A DNA stretch of 21,190 nt from Coemansia sp. RSA 922 (lineage: Eukaryota; Kickxellomycota; Kickxellomycetes; Kickxellales; Kickxellaceae): contig JANBQS010000318.1 of NCBI GenBank assembly GCA_027577415.1, positions 1 through 21,190 on the forward strand, given 5' to 3'. The stretch's first letter is position 1. Each line of letters opens with the position of its first letter. The translations under genes were made by a program, and so were the position numbers. The notes under the pieces were generated by a model. It saw nothing but the letters and a program-made list of their open reading frames with translations, ran no database searches and was not told the DNA's origin. Below are positions 1-8,067 of this stretch, piece after piece.

Positions 1-134
1 ATATTAGAGAGATGAAAGAATACAGGGAAGGGGCAAATGCGTATTTAGCAGAGTCAGCTGCAACGCTTCAAGATATGGAAAAAACTTATAACGAGTATGT
101 AGCTAGGCGTAAAAAATCTTATTTGCCAAAATAA
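1..134 (+). CDS. 3' end of an unidentified protein-coding gene (partial)
   Basis: Reading frame 3 is open from the left edge to a TAA at 132-134 and encodes about 43 residues. They are mostly charged and helix-prone, with a Lys/Arg-rich end (ARRKKSYLPK). This looks like the helical C-terminus of a larger + strand protein whose body lies outside the window. The heptad-like spacing (LQDMEKTYNEYV) would suit a coiled coil. I do not recognise the family, and the fragment is too short to assign. It could also be a last exon rather than continuous coding sequence. Confidence 0.5.
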   Translation, partial: IREMKEYREGANAYLAESAATLQDMEKTYNEYVARRKKSYLPK

Positions 135-669
135 TTGCTAGTTTTTAAACTGAAACTCAATAGTCTAAATAAACACCCAAATATGTAGATATAGCTAAAT
201 ATCAGACCTGTATTTGGATATGTCATGTAGTTGTTTCTATATTTGTTTAATGTAATAGACATGTTGCTCCCTCTTATTTTTAACCATTTTCTGGCACGCT
301 GGAGTCTTGGCAAGTTTTTCATCAGGTGACATAGCATAGTAGTAGCACTGCGCTTGGTTGGTATTATGCTGGTTGTAATGTCTATTGCACTAACTCTTAT
401 TCTGCTCTTGTTTGATAGCTCGCGGCTAGGCGCAGCTACTTTCATCTTGGTCTATGTTGCCATTTATAGTGCTGGCGAGTTATACTTCATGGCAAGTATA
501 ATATCCAAATGTACCACTTAATCGCATACTAGTAGTCACTTTGTATTAGCAATGTATCACAATTAGTATTTTATCACACAATACCTGAACTAGCCAGCAT
601 ATTTGACGTGGCTATAATTACAGACTGCAAATTAAGGTTTATGTAAAAAAAAAAAAATTTATCCAAATG
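135..669. other. AT-rich spacer with a small membrane-protein ORF
   Basis: This stretch lies between the stop of the left-edge gene and the stop of the GH125 gene, so it should hold both 3' UTRs. It is AT-rich, with a run of A at about 646-657. The only coding-like signal is the + strand frame at 330-521, listed separately. An open minus-strand frame over 119-445 resembles no protein and overlaps that frame, so I treat it as a shadow. I see no tRNA or other RNA structure. Confidence 0.5.
330..521 (+). CDS. possible small membrane protein or terminal exon/relic with two hydrophobic helices
   Basis: The frame runs from just after a TGA at 327-329 to a TAA at 519-521. It encodes about 63 residues with two strong hydrophobic segments, roughly VVALRLVGIMLVVMSIALTL and LGAATFILVYVAIYSAGELY, separated by a short Asp/Arg turn. 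The first ATG is at 366, which would give a 51-residue protein. The alternation of polar turn and hydrophobic helices is unlikely for random spacer sequence. It may be the last exon of a tetraspan (MARVEL-like) protein, with an acceptor AG just before 335, or a decayed copy. No upstream exon was found, so its status is uncertain. No family is assigned. Confidence 0.3.
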   Translation, partial: HSIVVALRLVGIMLVVMSIALTLILLLFDSSRLGAATFILVYVAIYSAGELYFMASIISKCTT

Positions 670-2175
670 TCACAATAAACCAGGATGCTTAGACACAACA
701 CGCGTAATCAACTCACTGACTACTCCATTGCACCATGCAAACCATGGGAGAGTAAACGAATTGCCATTTGCAGAGTCAATGTCGCCAGACTCGTGCATCA
801 GGCCCAAGCCAGCAGTTGACGCAGCAAGCACATGCTCAGCATCAACAATTTCTTGCTGATCATTAGAAGTCAGTGCCTGGATAGCTACAGACATGGGCCA
901 CACTTTGCAGAAAACCGTGTGTGGGCTGTCAATACCGTTGAGCAAACTCAAAGCTCCGTTTGAGAAATACCACGGATTGTCAGGAGATAAGAGCATACAG
1001 CGAGTGTTTTGGTAAATTGGATCAGTCGCATTGACAAAGCCTAGGTATGGCAGTGCTAGCAACGATGGCACATTGGCGTCGTCCATCAATAGGCGACTAC
1101 CATATCCATCAACCTCGTAGGCAAATACGTGGCCATATTTGGGATGCTCCGCAGTACCAAACTCGTAAATACCACACGTAATATCTTTTGCCAGATGCCT
1201 ACTACGACTGGCAATTGTCGTATCGCCAGTTTTATCAAGCATGTCGGTCAAGGCGTGCAATTCTACAGCCAGCATGGTGTTGGCTGGCACCAAAAATGGG
1301 AATATCACAGAATCGTGGCTGGATCTAAACAGGGTGCGTACCATGCCTATATGACGGATAGGGTTGCTACGTCCGCTGCCAAACGAGGACTCTGTAGAAG
1401 TGTTAGCTGTACGCAAAAAATGAACCGTCGCATCAGTAAGTCGTTTCTCGGAATCAAAAGTCAGAGCCTGCAATTGCACAAGTAACTCGACAGCAATAGT
1501 GACGGCACGCCGCCATACTCCCATGTCAAGTAAACTATAAGCATCTTGTTGTTGGCGCCAAAAGGCAGTTGATAGCTTGAAAAAGGCAGTCAGCAAGTCA
1601 GTTTCAGATTTGGCCTCAAATACTGTGCGCAAATCAAAAGGCGGATGTACAGTGCCGCCCTTTGCCCAACCGTTCTCTCCTGGAACCAAACCGAACCGCG
1701 CTGGCGGATTGTAAGCGTTGGCAAACGGGTACGCGGCTATCTGCTCTGCTTGCATGTTGACAAGCCCGGCAATAAGAGTGTTTAGGCACGCGTCAGCCGC
1801 AGCATAGGGCAGCAATGGCAGCAACTGATTGGTGCTATCGCGCGTCCATTGGGCGTTGATATCGCCAGTAATAACAAAGGTATACGGGTAGTCGAGCTTG
1901 TCTTTCATTCCGCCGGCGTAGTGCCAGGCAATAGCCGTGTCGAGTGTGTTTGGCATAATGTTGATAAACAGCTGGCGGATTTCTGGGTCAGTAATCTGAG
2001 CAGAGATGCGAGACAGCTCCTTTTCGACTGCAGCGCTGGTAAATGAGCAGCACTTTGGCGGCTGCCGCATCGTTGGTATACGCAAAGGGCCGGCAGAGAA
2101 AGGCGCGTGTGGCGTGCCAGCCCACTCCGTGTAGTGTGCTGGACAACTGCTGCCTGTGTTGCGAAAGAACGCCAT
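670..2175 (-). CDS. GH125 exo-alpha-1,6-mannosidase (metal-independent alpha-mannosidase)
   Basis: From the first ATG (2175) the protein has 501 residues and matches glycoside hydrolase family 125 along its length. The sequence shows a fungal-type start PPKCCSFTSAAVEKE, the block DYPYTFVITGDINAQWTRDS at about residues 95-114, RSNPIRHIGMVRTLFRSSHD at about 269-288, LLMDDANVPSLLALPYLGF, and a C-terminal GLMHES...WFAWCN. Family members cleave terminal alpha-1,6-mannose by an inverting mechanism with an Asp acid and a Glu base. By position these are probably Asp288 (SHD) and Glu462 (MHES); this is inferred from motif order. It likely trims N-glycan or cell-wall mannan. No signal peptide follows this ATG. 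The frame continues open to a TAG at 2202-2200 that sits in a TTTATTTTAG acceptor-like string, so an upstream exon carrying a targeting sequence is possible. Confidence 0.88.
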   Translation of the reverse strand: MAFFRNTGSSCPAHYTEWAGTPHAPFSAGPLRIPTMRQPPKCCSFTSAAVEKELSRISAQITDPEIRQLFINIMPNTLDTAIAWHYAGGMKDKLDYPYTFVITGDINAQWTRDSTNQLLPLLPYAAADACLNTLIAGLVNMQAEQIAAYPFANAYNPPARFGLVPGENGWAKGGTVHPPFDLRTVFEAKSETDLLTAFFKLSTAFWRQQQDAYSLLDMGVWRRAVTIAVELLVQLQALTFDSEKRLTDATVHFLRTANTSTESSFGSGRSNPIRHIGMVRTLFRSSHDSVIFPFLVPANTMLAVELHALTDMLDKTGDTTIASRSRHLAKDITCGIYEFGTAEHPKYGHVFAYEVDGYGSRLLMDDANVPSLLALPYLGFVNATDPIYQNTRCMLLSPDNPWYFSNGALSLLNGIDSPHTVFCKVWPMSVAIQALTSNDQQEIVDAEHVLAASTAGLGLMHESGDIDSANGNSFTLPWFAWCNGVVSELITRVVSKHPGLL

Positions 2176-2193
2176 TGAGCCTGCTGCTGCCAA

Positions 2194-3033
2194 AGATATC
2201 TAAAATAAAGAAGTACATGCAACAGATGTATGAAATTGTACGCAAGCTATTGGATAAGTGTCTGGCATTTTATGCTTCCTCTTCTGTAGTGCCAATGTAT
2301 GTCGTACATTGTACAAGAAATAAATGTAAAACGTGCCCTTTGTTTGAAGGGCCTCAACGAACATCTGTTTCTTTGAAGAGAGGCAGTGCCGTCCTCTAGG
2401 TCTATTCTAAGGAGAACATTCGTGTTCGGTGCACTGCATTTATTAGCACGAGCTAAAGAAGCTATTGCTCCCCACTATGGCGACATTTTTCATAAGGCTG
2501 TGCTTGATAGGTAGCACGACTTTGATCTGACTAAACTATCTCGCCAGAGCTCTAGAAAACCTGTTCTCGCTGGCAGCCTGCTGCTGCTGCAGCTCCTCGT
2601 GCAAACGAAAGGGTGGTCACTGGCAGGAGCAACAACAGCCCTTCAATCGTTATGCCGCTCTTCATGGCCTAGCCGAAGCTAAGGGCTATTATTGTCCAGG
2701 AGAGGCGGAAACGATAGTGGAAGCTACGCGGGTAGACGGTATATGCTAGGCAGTTTTTGCACTCATCGTCCTCATTTTTTTTTTCCGGAAGAGCCCGGCT
2801 TTACGGCATCTTCTCCCAACGGTTTCTTGATCAACTGAAGCTGCCAGAATTCTACCCAAATGGCGATCTGGTGTTACCAAGAGAGTTGACGCGATGACAC
2901 CATCTGCGGCCAATCGTGAAGAGTTCCTCTCGATCATTAGTCTCGTGGGGGGCTAGTGCTATTTAGTGTGCGTTAGTAATGACCCGCGCCATTAGTTGGC
3001 AATACACCGAATAGCGCCTAGCCGCCGTCTTCA
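2194..3033. other. intergenic region with decayed coding-like fragments
   Basis: This spacer separates the divergently transcribed GH125 and permease genes. The GH125 side (about 2200-2390) is AT-rich promoter-like DNA. From about 2391 to 2945 base composition and codon-like texture change, and short open stretches appear in different + strand frames, broken by stops. Examples are ALHLLARAKEAIAPHYGDIF (ends at a TAG near 2511), NRYAALHGLAEAKGYYCPGE (ends near 2748) and FLDQLKLPEFYPNGDLVLPR (ends near 2898). They read like a disabled gene or transposon fragment, but I cannot name the parent. A minus-strand frame at 2746-2937 has no recognisable content. Confidence 0.35.
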
Positions 3034-3043
3034 TATATAAAAG
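3034..3043 (+). promoter_or_regulatory. TATA box of the amino-acid permease gene
   Basis: TATATAAAAG lies 168 bp upstream of the permease ATG at 3211 and is embedded in GC-rich flanks (CCGCCGTCTTCA... GGGCGCCACC). The downstream leader is pyrimidine-rich (CT-rich from about 3085 to 3150), as is usual at fungal transcription starts. The match is close to the canonical TATA element, and this strong a box is unusual among the promoters of this window, which suggests regulated expression. Confidence 0.6.
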
Positions 3044-3210
3044 GGCGCCACCCATCTGCTGTTATCAACGAACCCGTTGTTGTTCTCCACCTGCTACCAC
3101 CTCATCTCCCTTCTTCTCCCCTCTTTTCCTATTTATCTATCTAGTGCTGCTATACAGACAACTAGCCTAGACACCACTAATTGCACATACTTATATAACA
3201 GCTACACACA

Positions 3211-4797
3211 ATGGTGCCAACCATCAGACGGCTATGGCGCTCTGACAAGGCAGAGACATCCTCTCACGACAGCGATGCGCCATCGTCCGAGACAGACAGC
3301 GTCAAGTCTGCGCCCAAGAACATTGGCCTGTTTTCAGCCACAGCCATGGGCGTCAGCCTGATGATAGGGTCGGGTATCTTCAGTACGCCAGCCTCAATCT
3401 TGCGCCTAGTGGGCACACCAGCGATGACGCTCATTCTGTGGGGTCTCGGCGCGATTATCTCGTATGGCGGAGCCACTGCTTTTATCGAACTTGGCCTGAT
3501 GTACCGGAAAAACGGCGGTACTATGCGATTCCTGGCCCACGGATTCCCGCGACCAAAGATTATCTTCGCCTATCTCTTCGCGTGGGTCATGGTTATGTGC
3601 ATTCGTCCGGGCGCCATTGCGGCCAATGGTCCAGTCATTGGCAAGTACTGGCTGTACGCTGCTGGCGCCTCTCACACCGACGGCTGGCAGGCGCGAGGCG
3701 TGGGATTCGGATGTATCACCTTTGTCACGGCCATCAACATTTTCTCTGCCAAGTGGTCGCTCCGGCTCATCAACCTACTGACCGTAGTCAAGATCATCGT
3801 CCTGCTCATCATTGTCATCTCGGGCATCGTGGCCGCAGCTGGCGGTATCAATATCGAAAAAAACGACAACTGGTCACGCGGCTTCACCGGCACTAGCAAG
3901 GACGCGCACTCGTATGCGTCGGCGCTTACCAAGGTATTCTGGGCCTACGATGGCTTTACAAATCTTGTCTACTCGCTGGGCGAGTTGCGCAAGCCCGAGC
4001 GGAATCTGCCGTGGTCTATCGGCGGATCCGTGGTTATTGTTGGATTCCTCTACATCATGGCCAACGTAGCGTTCTTCTTTGTCGTTCCGCTCGACGTGGC
4101 TATCAACTCTGAAGAGATCTTGGCTGCCGAGTTTACGTACCGCGTTTTTGGTCATTCCGTAGGACGTGTCGCGCTGCCAGTGTTTATCGGACTTTCAGTG
4201 CTAGGCGCTATCTGTGCTCAGACATACGGTGTATCGCGCTTGCTGGATTCGGCCAACGAGGTTGGGTTTGTGCCGTACGGACATCGCATCTGCGGCAACA
4301 ACAAGAAACTGGGCACGCCAGTGTACTCGCTCGTCATCATGTACGGCCTGACCATGATCTACTTGCTCGCTCCGCCTCCAGGCAAGGTCTTTGACTTGCT
4401 GGTCGACTTTGTGCAGTGGAGCACATGGCTGTTCTACGGTCTGACAGCAGCCGGTGCAATCGTGCTCAGATTCACCAAGCCTCAGCACAGCCTGCGCAGC
4501 TTCAAGTCGTTCCACCCGCTCAACATCTTGTTCATCATCTTCTGCATCTACATCACCATTTTCCCCTTCGTGCCACCAAAGGGCGGCTCTACCGATGCGC
4601 CGTACCCTTACTATCTGTCGCCGTTGCTGGGCGTGATTACTACGGTTGCTGGTCTCGTGCCATGGTACTTCCGCATGGTCTGGTGGCCAAAGAAGTCGGG
4701 TGTTGATCTCGTCGCTTGGGTCAAAGAGGAGGCTGATGGTCCGGTGAGCGAAGATCCGATCAAGGACGACTCACTCGAGCTAGACACCAAGGCATAG
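3211..4797 (+). CDS. amino-acid permease, LAT/MUP1-like (APC superfamily)
   Basis: This 528-residue, intron-free membrane protein has about 12 hydrophobic segments. A soluble Ser/Asp-rich N-tail (1-36) precedes TM1, which carries the APC-superfamily unwound-helix motif GVSLMIGSGIFSTPASIL (about 47-64), the backbone site that grips the substrate amino group and carboxylate. The downstream order (GGTMRFLAHGFPRPKIIFAY, YDGFTNLVYSLGELRKPERN, ICAQTYGVSRLLDSANEVGF) matches the L-type transporter/methionine permease MUP1 subgroup rather than the yeast YAT family. It probably takes up a neutral amino acid at the plasma membrane; methionine or another large neutral substrate is inference. The charged C-tail and N-tail hold lysines that could serve in ubiquitin-driven endocytosis. 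The gene converges on the CDCA7-like gene with 44 bp between stops. Confidence 0.88.
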   Translation: MVPTIRRLWRSDKAETSSHDSDAPSSETDSVKSAPKNIGLFSATAMGVSLMIGSGIFSTPASILRLVGTPAMTLILWGLGAIISYGGATAFIELGLMYRKNGGTMRFLAHGFPRPKIIFAYLFAWVMVMCIRPGAIAANGPVIGKYWLYAAGASHTDGWQARGVGFGCITFVTAINIFSAKWSLRLINLLTVVKIIVLLIIVISGIVAAAGGINIEKNDNWSRGFTGTSKDAHSYASALTKVFWAYDGFTNLVYSLGELRKPERNLPWSIGGSVVIVGFLYIMANVAFFFVVPLDVAINSEEILAAEFTYRVFGHSVGRVALPVFIGLSVLGAICAQTYGVSRLLDSANEVGFVPYGHRICGNNKKLGTPVYSLVIMYGLTMIYLLAPPPGKVFDLLVDFVQWSTWLFYGLTAAGAIVLRFTKPQHSLRSFKSFHPLNILFIIFCIYITIFPFVPPKGGSTDAPYPYYLSPLLGVITTVAGLVPWYFRMVWWPKKSGVDLVAWVKEEADGPVSEDPIKDDSLELDTKA

Positions 4798-4841
4798 ATG
4801 ACTAGGTGGATAATATTATTTGTTAATTGATGTGTACATTT

Positions 4842-5762
4842 TTAAACCAAAACGATGCAGTTGATATCTCTTGGGCATGACTTCCAGCCGTTCCATGTGA
4901 GGTCTGGTGTGTCTTCATCGTCCCACGACGCCACCGTGTCTTCGTTGTCAGAGTCCTCGACTTGGGCAGCAATCTTTTTGCGCGCATTGCTGTTGGCCTG
5001 CCTCTGTGAGTACCGCTTTGGCTCGCCTGATTCTGTACTATGTTCGCTGCAAGCGGCGGTGTTATCATCGTTGCCGCTCTCATATCCATTTTCATCGAGT
5101 TCTAGGCCCTCGTATACGCGACGCACCCGCGCTGCCTGGTTCATGACAACATCATTAATTTCATCGCACATGAGAGCCTTCTTAGCAGCCTCTACACCAA
5201 ACCGCTTGATAAAGACGGCTATCTGACCTGTGGGTCGTTCGCCGCGTTTTCTCTTACAGCTAGAACAATTGCACTTTCCGCGACACTTTGGGCAGACCCA
5301 CTCGGAGTGGTCAATAATATTTGCGTCTTCGCTGTAGTGGCCCAACAGGCAATGATAGTCAAACATCAAATTGCATCCTTCAGCTGAGCACTTGATCTTC
5401 GTGTCCATGGTCTTTTGACGGCATTGGTGACATGACGTACCATTTGTCGAGTCGTAGATGCGGCGGCCAACAACTCGGCGCCCAAGTGCAGAGTTGGACC
5501 GACGTGGACCACCCCCGGTATTCTTTTTTTTGGCTGGATACACAAAGCCCCCGCGGTAGTTATTCTCGTTGTAGGAGATCCCTTGTTTCCGCTGGCGCAT
5601 ACTGTACTCGGGCTTGTAGTCGCCTTCTTCACTTATCTTTTTGGGTTTTTGTTTCTTGGGCTTTGGCGCGCTTACAAAGGAGTCTTTGATTCCTAGAGTG
5701 GCTAGATACGCGGCGTTCTCGCGCATTTGACGCTCGCGCTGCTCCTCGTATGACAAAACCAT
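4842..5762 (-). CDS. CDCA7-like protein with 4CXXC-R1 zinc finger
   Basis: The 306-residue protein carries a zf-4CXXC_R1 domain at about 111-170. Ten cysteines are visible (111, 114, 125, 130, 138, 147, 150, 154, 156, 159), with signature stretches CHQCRQKTMDTKIKC, WVCPKCRGKCNCSSCKRKRG and RPTGQIA. In animals CDCA7 uses this domain to bind hemimethylated DNA and recruits the HELLS/LSH remodeler. The N-terminus (YEEQRERQMRENAAYLATLG) is a conserved-looking helix, followed by a basic linker; the C-terminus is acidic (DSDNEDTVASWDDEDTPD). Class I CDCA7 has a second CXXC pair (CGPC) and a following Arg. Here the region reads CNLMFDYHCLLGHYSED, so one Cys is missing and the Arg is replaced by His. 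It is therefore a divergent member, probably nuclear. It is divergent from the TSG101 gene. Confidence 0.8.
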   Translation of the reverse strand: MVLSYEEQRERQMRENAAYLATLGIKDSFVSAPKPKKQKPKKISEEGDYKPEYSMRQRKQGISYNENNYRGGFVYPAKKKNTGGGPRRSNSALGRRVVGRRIYDSTNGTSCHQCRQKTMDTKIKCSAEGCNLMFDYHCLLGHYSEDANIIDHSEWVCPKCRGKCNCSSCKRKRGERPTGQIAVFIKRFGVEAAKKALMCDEINDVVMNQAARVRRVYEGLELDENGYESGNDDNTAACSEHSTESGEPKRYSQRQANSNARKKIAAQVEDSDNEDTVASWDDEDTPDLTWNGWKSCPRDINCIVLV

Positions 5763-6119
5763 CTCCTCTGCGTTTACTAGGAGGAAAAAAGCAAAAGATA
5801 AAAAGTAAACAAACGAAATGGATTAAAAGAAGCCACACTTTCTTCCTTGATAGTTCCTGCAAACCTTGATTTTTTTCTTTCTGGGGACTTGCACAATCAA
5901 GCCTGGCAGATATATGTCACGTGGGACACTTGGTGTATTTGTCGGCTGTCCACGTAGCTGTTTCTATTTTATTTTATTTTTCGCTCTTTTGTGTTCTAAC
6001 TTTTGTTGTTAATCTATTTTCTTGTAGCCACTTTTAAACAGCCAACTATCTGTGATACTATCTTATTCATTCACTCAAGTCATTTGACATTTCTTTCACA
6101 AGGACAGGGAAGCACGTCA
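5763..6119. promoter_or_regulatory. shared divergent promoter region of CDCA7-like and TSG101 genes
   Basis: The 357-bp AT-rich spacer lies between two divergent ATGs. It holds a CACGTG E-box palindrome at 5918-5923, the core site for bHLH factors of the Cbf1/Pho4/USF type, near its middle. Long T runs (about 5960-6020) lie on the TSG101 side. No TATA box is evident for either gene. A regulatory role for the E-box is inference; a single hexamer can occur by chance. Confidence 0.4.
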
Positions 6120-8017
6120 ATGAGTATGGACGCTACCAGACAATGGCTGCTTGAGAATACCAAGAACAGAGTAAGTTTATAGTGAATACAACAAGAGCTA
6201 CAGTAACAAAAAATTTAGTCAGCTCTAAAATCTGTATACTAATTTCTCTTTCCATGGGGAGAGCATCTCGACTTTGTTGTTATTCAATGTAGTTTCACAG
6301 CCCGCAGCGGGTATATGGGCTAGTAGTCAGTGCGTTAAGCGAGTACCGCTCACTGCAGCCCAAACTAGCAGAGTACGTGAGCGAGGACAAGAGACGACAG
6401 GCACTACTCTGTCTACATGGAACATTGCCAGTAGTGTTTAATGGAGCTACGTTCAATATCCCGGTGGTATTTTGGTTCCCACAGCGGTTTCCCGAGCACC
6501 CACCATTGGCGTATGTGACTCCCACGCGAACGATGGTAGTAAAAGTCAGCAAGCACGTAGATGAGCGCGGACGCATATACCATCCGTATTTAGCTGACTG
6601 GTCTGACACATCTGTACTGGGCGAGTTGTTCCGGAACTTGATTGCCATATTCTCTGCTGAGCCCCCTGTTTACAGTCGCCCGCCGGGACACACACCAGTG
6701 ACTATGAGCCCGGCGTTGGGTCCGCCTAGCCCGGCATTAGGCTCCATATCAGCAGCAACCCTGCCTTTGGGTATACCAGTGTCTATGCCTGCTTCACAAC
6801 AGGCCTCGATGTCTATGCCACATGTTGGCTTTGCCACACCCCAGAATTTGGGCGCTGTTCGACCCATGACATCAGCAGAGAGCGATCTGGCATCGGTTCA
6901 GGCTACCAACGACCATACAACGGTAGCTCCCAAGACTCAGGATAGTGCCAATGCGTCAGCAGACTCTATTGAACAGGATTTGGGCCGTATCTCACTAGAC
7001 CCTCAGATTACTCCTGTATCGGCGACACCCACTGTCACCAACGAACCGGCGCACGTACAACCACATGAGTATAAATTTAATCCAGTTGCTGGTCGCCCGC
7101 CCATTCCAATGCTAAGCCCAGTAGCTGCTACCGATACCAGCAAGTTTTCGGGCCAGAGCATGTCCCCTCTACCCACCGATCAAGAACCAGTCACGCCTAA
7201 CGTTGCCGCGACAAACTTGGGCGGATATCCGAGCCCCACTGCTGGTCACAGAGTACGCCCGTCTACCGCAGATACGGCCTCGGCATCTACTAACGAACAG
7301 TCGAATCAGTCACAACCCGAGTTACACGAGCAAGCCGCAGCCGCAGCAGCCGCAGCCGCAGCAGCCGCTGCAGCAGCAGCGGCAGCCGAATCGAATGCAG
7401 CAACGTCTGTATCTGTAGCACCACCGCCAGAGCCATCATCAGACACGGCCATACGTCCGCTAGCGCCCAAGTCGCCAGTACCATCATCGCTTCTAGACTC
7501 GGAGCCTATGGACGATCCGAAGAAGCGGCTAATCGGGTACCAAATAGCAATATACGATCGAGTAACTGAGGCAGTTGACAAATCCCGAGAAAAACACACT
7601 AGACTAAATAAGGAACTCTTGGACCAATCAGCATACCTAAACTCTGGCGCAGGAGTAATCGCCGAAGAACGCCGTCAGCTCCTCGAATCTCAACGTCAGT
7701 TGTCCTCTAATATCAGCGTGTTGGAGAAAAAACTCAATGAGCTTAACGAGAAAAAGTCCGAGTTTCCCGATGCCGCCAACGTCGCTGATGTTCGTTTGGC
7801 TTTTCGCGGTCAGACTCCAGCAATGGAACAGCTCTTTGATTTGGCCGGCGAGATTGCCGCTATCGACGATACTCTGTATGTTCTGGGCAAGGCACTAAAC
7901 GACGGCAAGCTATCAATTGCCACTTATATGCGCCAAGTACGGAAGCTGGCGCAACAGCAGTTTATGGCAAAGGCTCTAGCGCTGAAGATCAGAGGACTGT
8001 GCTTACTAGACGGATAA
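6120..8017 (+). CDS. VPS23: ESCRT-I subunit TSG101/Vps23 (two exons: 6120-6170 and 6293-8017)
   Basis: The spliced product has 591 residues. Exon 1 encodes MSMDATRQWLLENTKNR and joins in phase 0 to exon 2 (FHSPQRVYGLVV...). Residues 1-145 form a UEV domain: LCLHGTLPVVFNG, FNIPVVFWFPQRFPEHPP, YVTPTRTM, HVDERGRIYHPYLADW. The E2 catalytic Cys position is a Tyr (Tyr113), as in other TSG101 proteins, so it binds ubiquitin and PTAP-type motifs but does not conjugate. A Pro/Ser/Ala-rich linker with 18 consecutive Ala (365-382) leads to a coiled coil (about 423-515) and a C-terminal steadiness box (about 525-591, with GEIAAIDDTLYVLGKALNDG). It acts at endosomes in sorting ubiquitinated cargo into multivesicular bodies. 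Starting at exon 2 alone would lose the first UEV helix. Confidence 0.93.
6171..6292 (+). other. spliceosomal intron of TSG101/VPS23
   Basis: The intron begins GTAAGT at 6171 and ends TGTAG at 6292 (122 bp). A branch-point-like TACTAAT lies at 6237-6243, about 50 bp before the acceptor. Removal joins two phase-0 exons and restores the first UEV helix. It holds in-frame stops, so retention would truncate the protein. This is the only intron in the window I can define with confidence. Confidence 0.85.
7334..7387 (+). repeat. poly-alanine tract in TSG101/VPS23 linker
   Basis: Eighteen consecutive GCN codons sit in the linker between UEV and coiled coil. The codons are mixed (GCC, GCA, GCT, GCG), so the tract is not a pure trinucleotide repeat, which implies either age or selection for the protein sequence. 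The rest of the linker is Pro/Ser/Thr-rich and likely disordered. Confidence 0.9.
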
Positions 8018-8027
8018 AATGTGAACT

Positions 8028-8041
8028 AATAAATATTTATT
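8028..8041. terminator. palindromic bidirectional poly(A) signal between VPS23 and MED15-like genes
   Basis: AATAAATATTTATT is a perfect 14-nt palindrome, so both strands read AATAAA followed by TATTTATT. It lies 11 bp after the VPS23 stop and 27 bp after the MED15-like stop, in a 50-bp spacer between convergent genes. It could define the 3' ends of both transcripts. AATAAA as the eukaryotic cleavage signal is established; dual use here is inference. Confidence 0.6.
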
Positions 8042-8067
8042 TTCATCACCATTAATCCCAGAGATAT

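Noticed and set aside
119..445. Minus-strand 108-residue ORF in the left spacer
   Set aside because: The composition is spacer-like and it overlaps the more protein-like + strand membrane frame and a known 3' end.
2043..2399. + strand ORF of 118 codons antisense to the GH125 start
   Set aside because: Its first half is antisense to a well-supported coding region and the rest runs through promoter DNA. No motif is visible.
2746..2937. 63-codon minus-strand ORF in the permease upstream spacer
   Set aside because: No motif is visible and it overlaps decayed + strand fragments of better quality.
3077..3361. + strand ORF covering the permease leader
   Set aside because: It spans the CT-rich 5' UTR and enters the permease in the wrong frame.
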